From Phormidium tenue FACHB-886 (GTDB taxonomy: Bacteria > Cyanobacteriota > Cyanobacteriia > Elainellales > Elainellaceae): a stretch of DNA of 64,000 nt. The translations under genes and the position numbers were made by a program. Under the pieces are notes generated by a model, which had not been told where the DNA came from, searched no databases, and saw only the letters and a program-made list of their open reading frames with translations. The DNA lies in assembly GCF_014764505.1 (NCBI RefSeq), contig NZ_JACXWX010000009.1, forward strand, positions 153,417 through 217,416. The letters are read 5' to 3'. Shown one piece after another: positions 17,126-24,217 of this stretch. Position 1 is the stretch's first letter. Every line of letters starts with the position of its first letter.

Positions 17126-17524
17126 ATGTTTAAAACAGTTTTGTTTCCCGTTGACAATAGCCGCGAGTCCGGCGAAGCCGTTGAAACAGTTGCCCATGTA
17201 GTCAAGGCCTACAACAGTCGTTTAGTGCTGCTCTCGGTTGTGGAATCGCCCGCCGAAGCCTCTAGCGATATGACTTCTCCTGAAACGATCGCCAAACTCC
17301 TAGAAAGCGTTAAGTCTCTCTTCTCTGGCATGGGCATCGAAGCAGAAGTGATCGAGCGCGAAGGAAAGCCTGCCTTCACTATCTGTGATGTGGCAGACGA
17401 AATTGGCGCAAATTTAGTCATTATGGGCTGCCGAGGGCTAGGATTAACCGAAGAAGGCGCACATGAGAGCGTTACCAATCGGGTAATTAATCTCTCTCCT
17501 TGTCCAGTATTGGTGGTGCCCTAG
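17126..17524 (+). CDS. Universal stress protein with altered nucleotide motif
   Basis: 132 residues, a single UspA domain. FKTVLFPVDNSRESGEAVE at the start has the conserved Asp at strand 1. The C-terminal nucleotide region reads MGCRGLGLTEEGAHESVTNR: compared with the ATP-binding pattern G-x2-G-x9-G-S/T, the third glycine is replaced by Glu. ATP binding may therefore be lost or changed, as in the UspA/UspC branch. GAGG lies 7 bases before the ATG. The next gene starts 74 bases downstream on the same strand. Confidence 0.9.
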   Translation: MFKTVLFPVDNSRESGEAVETVAHVVKAYNSRLVLLSVVESPAEASSDMTSPETIAKLLESVKSLFSGMGIEAEVIEREGKPAFTICDVADEIGANLVIMGCRGLGLTEEGAHESVTNRVINLSPCPVLVVP

Positions 17525-17598
17525 CGAGGGCAAACTGCATTAAAAAGGCGCTAAAGCTACAGGCTGCAAGTCCTGTTTACAGAAGATTGGGATAAAGC

Positions 17599-17922
17599 AT
17601 GAGTTGGCGTGAAGGCAGATATCTGCTTCAAGGGATGACATTAGCGCTCGCGTTTTTGGCGGCAGTCGGCACGGTCGGCGGTGTATTGTTTATTGTGTTT
17701 GTGGCACTTGCACCGGGCAGCATTGGCGTATCTCTGCGAGACAACATTGGCAGCCTCAGCTATCTGCAGGGGCAACTCATGCTGGCAGCCGCCCTCCAGA
17801 CAATCGGCTGGGGCTTTTTGCCACACATCCAGTTCGTACAACCACACTTGGCCCGGTGGATGACGATCGTCATGGGAACGGCAACCCTGTTTTTGTTGGC
17901 GCTGGTGTTGTTTTCGCTCTAG
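17599..17922 (+). CDS. Small three-helix membrane protein, unknown function
   Basis: 107 residues, hydrophobic throughout, with predicted membrane spans at about 10-38 (LALAFLAAVGTVGGVLFIVF), 57-75 and 86-106, and a conserved-looking loop with HIQFVQPHLARW. No family is recognised. It follows the Usp gene by 74 bases on the same strand and could be cotranscribed. A very strong hairpin begins 14 bases after its stop. Confidence 0.7.
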   Translation: MSWREGRYLLQGMTLALAFLAAVGTVGGVLFIVFVALAPGSIGVSLRDNIGSLSYLQGQLMLAAALQTIGWGFLPHIQFVQPHLARWMTIVMGTATLFLLALVLFSL

Positions 17923-17935
17923 AACTTGCAATTTG

Positions 17936-17983
17936 CCAAAGCAGGAAAGGTTCCAGCAACTGCTGGAACCTTTCCTGCTTTGG
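17936..17983 (+). terminator. 23-bp perfect hairpin after the membrane protein gene
   Basis: The left arm 17936-17958 starts CCAAAGCAGGAAAGG, the loop is AC, and the right arm 17961-17983 ends CTTTCCTGCTTTGG; every base of the 23-bp stem pairs. It starts 14 bases after the stop, and the convergent SPOR gene ends at 18057, so it can terminate both transcripts. Confidence 0.75.
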
Positions 17984-18056
17984 ATTAGCATGCTGTTTGG
18001 GCAGCGCGTTCGCTAGCTATATTTTATGGATCGCCAAGCTGTCCCCGCTTATGGGG

Positions 18057-19652
18057 CTAGGGGCGATAAACCTGAGCTGGTAGCCCTTGCTGTTGCAATT
18101 CTTGAACACGCGCTTCGGCGGCGGCTTCGTTGCTAAATGCACCCGTTTGGACGATCGCCCCACCAGAGGGCAAGTTTCGCACGTAGGCATCAGGAACAGT
18201 CTGCCGCGCTTCTTGCAGGCTAGAATCGCCGCTGTAGTCTGTGCCGACATAGTAATAGCTATCGGCAGAGCTAGCTGCGGGAGCGCTTGCTACCTGTGGA
18301 ATGGTTTCAGCAGCGGTTTCGGGCGGCGGCACGTCGATCGGTCGAGAAGCTGTCGAGCTGGGGGCTGTCGTAGGAACTGTGGGAGCAGGTGCCGCTGGAC
18401 TCTCTACCGGAGATGGCGCTGGAGAAGGACTGTAGGCAGGCGGGCTATACGACGGCGGCGTGTAAGGTGGCGGCGTGTAGGCAGGTGGCGTGTAGGCGGG
18501 CGGCTGCTCTATAACAGGCTGAGATTGCACAGGTACCGTTGGGAGGTCAGGCTGCGACGATGGCGCAGCGTTCTCGCCTGAAGTGGCAGGCTGGCTTTGC
18601 TCATTCGTCTGCCCATCCGCAGGTGCTTGTGGGCTTGCCTGCGCTACGGGACGATTCTGCCGTGCTGCATTCGGCTTTGCTGATCCGGGCAAGGTGCTGA
18701 GCGTATTGAGATTGACATCTCGAAATTCTTCGGCAGAAAGATCGGGCGAAGGCGGAGCCGAATCGATCGGCGTAGTTGGAACGCGCATCAGCGGGCTACT
18801 AGACGGGCTAGCAGGCTGAGAAGATTGATCCGAAGTTGCATTGCTGTCAGCAGTAGGAGCAGGCGCAAACAACGCAGTTAACGTTGCAGGATTCATGATT
18901 AAAAATCCTAGAGTAGCGCTAGACAGCAACAGCAGCAGCATGGAGCCGATACCCAACGGCGTTAACAGCACATCTAACAGATCGGCTCTACGGCGGGCAC
19001 GCAGCGGTGCTTCTTCTTCAATGCTTTTGAGCAGCTCTTCTGAAGATGCCAAGTAGTCTTCAGGCGAGTGGGACTCCCTTTGTTCGTATGCGAGCTTCTG
19101 CAGCGTGGCGCTGGGTGCAAAAGCTGAGAGATCAGGCTGCTGAGCATAACTGGCAATGCCGCCTATGCTGGGCGGCTCCTCCAGTGGAACAGAGCGGGCA
19201 AGCGGGGCGTCTGCTGCTAGAAACGGCTCAACCATTGGAGCTGTTTCTGCCTGGGAAGGTTTGATCGAAATTTCCGGCTTTGTTCTTGCTGGTTCAGGCG
19301 CTGCTAGACGCTGCTCGGCAATTGTACCACCCAAAATGGCTTTGACTGGGTTTTCGATGTTGGCACTATTGCCAATCGGCAGGTCGCCAGTACCATCAAA
19401 CTCTTTGAAGGAAGGAAGCTCAATTTCAGCTCGCGATCGGCGTGAGGAGGAACGATTGTCTAACCCGCTCAAACGCAACTGTGCTGCCGATCGCTTAAAG
19501 CCATCCACCTGCAGGCGACGCTGACGCCGATAGCGCACCAGTTCTTCCTCTAGCTGCACATCCAGATTATCTAACGCTGCTCTCAGTACAGGATGAGGCA
19601 ACGCAATGTCGGGAGAGGGAGTAAAGGGTTCTATCGAAGGCGATGGGCGCAT
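18057..19652 (-). CDS. SPOR-domain membrane protein with long Pro-rich linker
   Basis: 531 residues. The N-terminal half (1-235) is cytoplasmic and charged, with a helix DNLDVQLEEELVRYRRQRRL near residue 30. A single membrane helix lies near 245-265 (GIGSMLLLLLSSATLGFLIM), then about 190 residues rich in Pro, Ser and Ala with short repeats of the form PPAYTPP. The C-terminus (about 488-531, NLPSGGAIVQTGAFSNEAAA) is a SPOR domain, which in other bacteria binds denuded glycan strands at the septum. It is probably a division-site or envelope protein anchored in the inner membrane. Confidence 0.85.
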   Translation of the reverse strand: MRPSPSIEPFTPSPDIALPHPVLRAALDNLDVQLEEELVRYRRQRRLQVDGFKRSAAQLRLSGLDNRSSSRRSRAEIELPSFKEFDGTGDLPIGNSANIENPVKAILGGTIAEQRLAAPEPARTKPEISIKPSQAETAPMVEPFLAADAPLARSVPLEEPPSIGGIASYAQQPDLSAFAPSATLQKLAYEQRESHSPEDYLASSEELLKSIEEEAPLRARRRADLLDVLLTPLGIGSMLLLLLSSATLGFLIMNPATLTALFAPAPTADSNATSDQSSQPASPSSSPLMRVPTTPIDSAPPSPDLSAEEFRDVNLNTLSTLPGSAKPNAARQNRPVAQASPQAPADGQTNEQSQPATSGENAAPSSQPDLPTVPVQSQPVIEQPPAYTPPAYTPPPYTPPSYSPPAYSPSPAPSPVESPAAPAPTVPTTAPSSTASRPIDVPPPETAAETIPQVASAPAASSADSYYYVGTDYSGDSSLQEARQTVPDAYVRNLPSGGAIVQTGAFSNEAAAEARVQELQQQGLPAQVYRP

Positions 19653-20262
19653 TACAGCACTCCTAGGAATTGACGATTCAAGGAAAATAAATCTAGATTG
19701 AAGCCTATTTCAAAGACCCAACTTGGCAGGTGAGTAATGCTGACCTTGTCCAACTTTGAGCAATGAGAATTGCGTTTTTGGATGGGCTCCTTGATACAAG
19801 CTTGAACGTAATGAATACGGATTGTAGCAGTTAAAGGGGTGATCCCGGCGGCTCCCGGCAACTTAGGTGACGCTATAAATGGGGGTAAAAGCAACACTTA
19901 TTAAGCTTCTACCGCCATATGTAGCATCAATGAAAGATTTTAGCAAAACTCCACTGGCACATAATAGCTAATTTTTGGAGAAATCCTGCAAAAGACGATT
20001 TATGGCGTAAATCTTAATGCAAACTCGTGGCTTGGGATCGCCATTTTTCGGCATCACCAATTTCAAATACAGAATTTCTCATGTGAAAAACATTCCACAC
20101 AAATTCATACTCGGATTAACCAATGTCGTGGTAAAACAAAGTAACTTTTGCAGCGCATTGCGCTTGAATTGAATCAATCAACTGTCTGTTGCGCTATGTA
20201 GCGCTTTCAGACGGCTGCAGAAGTCTGCATTCATTTCACCAATCCTCTCACAGATTTTTTCC
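19653..20262. other. Divergent intergenic region upstream of the SPOR gene and dciA
   Basis: 610 bases, AT-rich. Small palindromes occur next to dciA, including GCGCTA-tg-TAGCGC (20191-20204) and ATTGA-a-TCAAT near 20169. No open frame with a credible start, tRNA or riboswitch was seen. It must hold two divergent promoters. Confidence 0.4.
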
Positions 20263-20811
20263 ATGGCGCTGCAATCGCTACATCAGGTCTTGGGTGTCTT
20301 AGACCGCCAGGATAGCTGGAAAGGAAGACGGCAGTTCCAGCAGCTTTTGGCATGTTGGGCTGATGTAGTGGGTGCGGCGGTGGCAGGGCAAACTCGCCCG
20401 ATCGCCATTCAGCGCAAAGTTTTACAGGTTGCAACTTCTAGCCCCGCTTGGGCGCAAAATCTCACGTTTGAGCGTCATCGGATTGTGGCAAAGCTCAACA
20501 ATCGCTTGAAGCTTGACCTCATTGATATCCGGTTTTCTAGCGCTCACTGGCACACCAGCATTACTGCCCCTGACCCTGCTGACGCAATGGTTCTATGGCG
20601 CGATCATCCAAGCCGTTTGGCTGACAATGCTTTGCCGCTGCGTCGGGCTGTGCCGCCAGACCCACAGACCGCCTTCCGAGATTGGGCAAGGACGGTGCGA
20701 TCGCGGAGCCAGTCGCTGCCGCTCTGCCCACACTGCGATTGCCCCACGCCATCCGGAGAACTTCAGCGCTGGGGGAAGTGTAGTTTATGTGCAGCGAAGG
20801 GTTTTCGGTGA
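20263..20811 (+). CDS. dciA: DciA-type protein (DUF721) with C-terminal zinc ribbon
   Basis: 182 residues. Residues 1-100 are the DUF721/DciA domain: LHQVLGVLDRQDSWKGRRQF, then CWADVVGAAVAGQTRPI and the KVLQVATSSPAWAQNL strand-helix. DciA is the ancestral loader of the replicative helicase DnaB in bacteria lacking DnaC, which includes cyanobacteria. The C-terminus (about 155-182) has two Cys pairs, CPHC and CSLC, forming a likely zinc ribbon that most DciA proteins lack; this extension seems typical of cyanobacterial members. The function in this cell is inferred from the family. Confidence 0.85.
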   Translation: MALQSLHQVLGVLDRQDSWKGRRQFQQLLACWADVVGAAVAGQTRPIAIQRKVLQVATSSPAWAQNLTFERHRIVAKLNNRLKLDLIDIRFSSAHWHTSITAPDPADAMVLWRDHPSRLADNALPLRRAVPPDPQTAFRDWARTVRSRSQSLPLCPHCDCPTPSGELQRWGKCSLCAAKGFR

Positions 20812-21035
20812 AGTGAGAAAGGAGGCAAAGGAGGCATGAGAGCACGTTTTGGATTTGTAATAGTTCAAATCAGCACTTAGATTCTAAAATTCAGGACTGA
20901 GTACGGCAGGGTATCCTGATTGCCCGGCGACCCAAGCTTAGTCTCCTTACGCTTCTCACGTTCCATCGCTCTGTTTACCAAAAACAATCCGCGCTACCTT
21001 CCGCTGTTCTCCTTCATCCCTCATTCCTCGCCAAC

Positions 21036-22532
21036 ATGTCTTTCCTTTCCATTGTTTTCGGTCTCTTTCTGGTCAGTACGCTTGGGCTGTTCTGGTCCAT
21101 AGAGAGACGATCGCTGCGCCTGTGGACTTTACTAGTCGCCAGCTTGGTGTTTTATAGCTCTTTGCAAATTCAGTATGTGCCACTGCTGCTAGGCATGACG
21201 GTGGTGACGTTCTTTCTGGGCAAGGCAATCGGCGCACCAATGGATTGGCGGGTCTCTAATGAGGAGTGGCAATATGCCCAGCAGGATTGGGATCAGCGGC
21301 GGCTGAAGCTGCTAGGCGTGGGAATTGGGCTAATTTTGCTGCTGTTGATCGGCTTTAAGTATGTGCCGTTTCTACTGGAATCAGTGGGCATGGTATCGCG
21401 GCAAGAGGCGATCGTTCAAGATGCCGATTGGATTCGGGAGCATCTGATCGCACCGTTGGGTATCAGCTTTTTTAGCTTTGAGTGCATTGCCTATCTGGTG
21501 GATGTCTACCGGGGAGCGCCTGCAACCCATGATTTCCTCAAGTTTTCTGCCTACAAGCTGTTCTTCCCAAAGCTGATTTCCGGACCGATCACCCGCTTTC
21601 ACCCGTTTGCAACTCAGATACAAACGCTGCGGTTTCCGCTGCCGGTGCAGATCACAGAAGGGCTATGGCTAATTGCCTGTGGGGCAATCAAAAAGCTGCT
21701 GCTGGCAGACCATCTAGGAACTGTCGTAAATTTGATCTACGGCAGTGCTGAAAGAGCAGGCAGTGGCGATCTATGGCTGGCAACGTTTGCTTATGGCTTA
21801 CAGCTTTACCTCGATTTCAGTGGCTATGTAGATGTGGCACGGGGTAGTGCAATGCTGCTGGGGTTTGATCTGCCGCAAAACTTTTATTTCCCCTATCTCT
21901 GCACCAACATTGCCGATTTCTGGCGGCGATGGCACATGACGTTGGGCGATTGGCTGCGGAATTATTTGTATTTTCCGCTGGGCGGGTCACGGCAGGGCTT
22001 GTGGCGAACTTGCCTGAATCTGATGGTCGTGATGCTGCTAGCGGGAATTTGGCACGGTGCAGATTGGGGGTTTGTAGTGTGGGGTGGGCTGCACGGCTTG
22101 GCGCTAGCGGTTCATCGGCTGATGGAGACGGCATCAAAGCGCTGGGCAGGACTGCGATCGGCTTGGCAATCTATTCCGGGAATCGTGCTGGCTTGGCTGC
22201 TAACACAGTTCATGGTGTTCACATCCTGGATTTTCTTCCGCTTGCCAAACTTAAACGAATCTGGCTTAGTGATGCAGCGCTTGTTTGGACAGGTTGCCGA
22301 TGTCCAGTTTGCCCAAAAGGTGTATGTCGAAACATTGCAGATCGATCGCCTCCACCTGACGCTGCTGCTCTGGCTGATTGTGGGTGGCATGTTTGCTGCC
22401 TATGCTATTCAGCGGGGGTTAAAGCTGCACCTCAACTGGATTGTGAAGCTGCTGCTCGTACCGCTTTGCCTCTTCGCTGCGTGGCTGCTTGCCCCCAATG
22501 AAGCTCCACCCTATATCTATTTCGATTTTTAG
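21036..22532 (+). CDS. MBOAT-family membrane O-acyltransferase (AlgI-like)
   Basis: 498 residues with about ten to twelve membrane helices. The MBOAT signature is clear: FLKFSAYKLFFPKLISGPI and NIADFWRRWHMTLGDWLRNY, with the invariant active-site His in LAGIWHGADWGFVVWGGLHG. AlgI-type proteins pass acetyl groups across the membrane to a periplasmic acetyltransferase that modifies a polysaccharide. The usual AlgJ/AlgX-like SGNH partner is not adjacent; the next gene is on the other strand. It therefore either works alone or has a distant partner. Confidence 0.9.
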   Translation: MSFLSIVFGLFLVSTLGLFWSIERRSLRLWTLLVASLVFYSSLQIQYVPLLLGMTVVTFFLGKAIGAPMDWRVSNEEWQYAQQDWDQRRLKLLGVGIGLILLLLIGFKYVPFLLESVGMVSRQEAIVQDADWIREHLIAPLGISFFSFECIAYLVDVYRGAPATHDFLKFSAYKLFFPKLISGPITRFHPFATQIQTLRFPLPVQITEGLWLIACGAIKKLLLADHLGTVVNLIYGSAERAGSGDLWLATFAYGLQLYLDFSGYVDVARGSAMLLGFDLPQNFYFPYLCTNIADFWRRWHMTLGDWLRNYLYFPLGGSRQGLWRTCLNLMVVMLLAGIWHGADWGFVVWGGLHGLALAVHRLMETASKRWAGLRSAWQSIPGIVLAWLLTQFMVFTSWIFFRLPNLNESGLVMQRLFGQVADVQFAQKVYVETLQIDRLHLTLLLWLIVGGMFAAYAIQRGLKLHLNWIVKLLLVPLCLFAAWLLAPNEAPPYIYFDF

Positions 22533-22549
22533 AGGGGGCTCTAGCCGCT

Positions 22550-24217
22550 CTAAAGCGATCGCCCCCCAACTCCCATCATCTGCGGGTGGAGTGGCAAAGT
22601 AGCAAGCCCATAAGCAGTGCGGCTACAGTTTGGAATGCAGTTATCCGGTGATGTGCGATAAGTGTCTTGAGTGATGGTGGCATTGGGTAACTTTTGCCGC
22701 AGCCAGCGGGCGATCGCTCCCAAGGAAGCCGTGCCGCCCGTGCAGATTACCTGGTTGACTTCCATCACCGATAGATTGGCTTGGGCAAGAAGGCTATTTA
22801 ATTCGCGGTTAAGGCGCTGAATATAAGGAAGCAAGACCTGACTGCCCACATCCTGTCGCAAAAAAGGCTGCTGCCAGTCGCCTAAGCGCACAGTAAACTG
22901 GCTTTTTTGCTGAAACATTAGCTTCAGGGTGCGGGCAGCCTGCTGCAGTGCCTGTCCTGTTGGGGTAGTGTTAAGACGTTGCCGCAGCCGCTCGCGGTTG
23001 AGCGGATCAGGTTCGCCTGCTTTCGGCAGCGTTAGATCCGCAAAAGGAGCCAGCCAAAGGGCCGTGGGGTCTAAAGTTGCTGCTAGCGCCGGGTAAATCA
23101 GCTGACACAAAATATCTTGGTCGATCGCTGTTCCGGCATAAGGCAGGGATCGGATGAGAAAATCAGCCGCAGTCAGGTGAGCCGGATCAGCCGCTATGCT
23201 AACGATCGCCAGTTCAGTGACGCTGGCTCCAGCACTGAGAATGACTGTATTCCCCTGCTGAGTGTCTAGCTGTAAGTCAAGCTGTTGTCCTGTAGGTCGG
23301 CGCCCGTCGCTGCTGCATAGGGTAGAAAGCAGGGCGGCAATTGCTTCTTCAACAAAGTGGATTTGCTGAGGTTTCGTGATAAGCTGCGTTCCCAACAGGG
23401 CAGTAGAGAGATTGCGGCGATACGCCTCTGTTGCAGCCGTCGGGCAGGTAAGGATGACCCCCGATAGCGTTTCCACTGCAGTCTGCCACTCAGCTGGCTC
23501 TAGTCCCAAGGCTTTGGGGCTCAGCCGATTCTCCCGATGCTCTGGAAAGAAGCCTCCATCAACGATCGCTGGACTCAGCAGCGAGAGCAGTCCTTGGGTC
23601 GCTTGGACAAGCTGCTGTAAAGGAATTGAGCGCGAGTCTGACCAGGGAATTATAGGCTCCCATCCCTCTGCTACTTTATAAGGCACACCAAGGTGGAGGA
23701 AGGGCTTCCAGTCTTGCAAGGCAAGATCATCAATGGAGGCGATCGCGGGTAAGCGGAGCTTACGACCTGCTATGGAGCCATCTGATGCCGTTTGCGGATC
23801 AGCCCAGTAGATCGGGTAAAGCTGACAGCGCTGCTGGTGTAGTAAAACAGCAGAAATGCCAGTTGTCCCCAGGTCAATGCCCAAATACCAATCGTGATGC
23901 TGCGCAATCGCAGGGACGGCAGGCGGCAAAAGATCGGTTTGGGAAGGAGCGGTGTTTGGCGAAGATACAGCGCTCGTACCAGCCGGAGTTGCCTTAATGG
24001 ACTGAGTGCCCGATCGGCTGGGTGCAGCAAAGCTTGTCTCTAAAGCCGTCTCTAGCTCGGTGTTGAGATTGGCATCTTCACTGTCTACATCGAGAAAGGG
24101 GTCGTCTTCCAGGAGGGCTTCAAGCGACGGAGTGGCTGCCAGCAGATTAAACTCTTCTACTACTGGTGCATCCTCAATGCCGCCTATGAAATCCTTGCCC
24201 GCCGCGTAGTCTAAATT
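22550..24217 (-). CDS. Hsp70-type ATPase domain, apparent 3' half of a -1 frameshifted gene
   Basis: The ATPase core begins WYLGIDLGTTGISAVLL, the Hsp70/actin phosphate-1 loop. The phosphate-2 region VILSAGASVTELAIVSI is degenerate (no DxGGGT), and the adenosine motif is VICTGGTASLGAIARW. There is no Hsp70 peptide-binding domain. The frame is open from 24217 to 22550 (555 residues), but no ATG or GTG occurs until well inside the ATPase core. The only nominal start before it is a TTG at 23927-23929. The first 96 codons encode the same acidic linker as the upstream gene. The simplest reading is that it is translated as a -1 fusion with that gene, unless the A-run is a sequence error. Confidence 0.75.
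   Translation of the reverse strand, partial: NLDYAAGKDFIGGIEDAPVVEEFNLLAATPSLEALLEDDPFLDVDSEDANLNTELETALETSFAAPSRSGTQSIKATPAGTSAVSSPNTAPSQTDLLPPAVPAIAQHHDWYLGIDLGTTGISAVLLHQQRCQLYPIYWADPQTASDGSIAGRKLRLPAIASIDDLALQDWKPFLHLGVPYKVAEGWEPIIPWSDSRSIPLQQLVQATQGLLSLLSPAIVDGGFFPEHRENRLSPKALGLEPAEWQTAVETLSGVILTCPTAATEAYRRNLSTALLGTQLITKPQQIHFVEEAIAALLSTLCSSDGRRPTGQQLDLQLDTQQGNTVILSAGASVTELAIVSIAADPAHLTAADFLIRSLPYAGTAIDQDILCQLIYPALAATLDPTALWLAPFADLTLPKAGEPDPLNRERLRQRLNTTPTGQALQQAARTLKLMFQQKSQFTVRLGDWQQPFLRQDVGSQVLLPYIQRLNRELNSLLAQANLSVMEVNQVICTGGTASLGAIARWLRQKLPNATITQDTYRTSPDNCIPNCSRTAYGLATLPLHPQMMGVGGRSL

Noticed and set aside
18057..19652. FtsN-like division protein
   Set aside because: It has a SPOR domain and one membrane helix, but the long cytoplasmic N-terminal half and lack of other FtsN motifs do not support that name.
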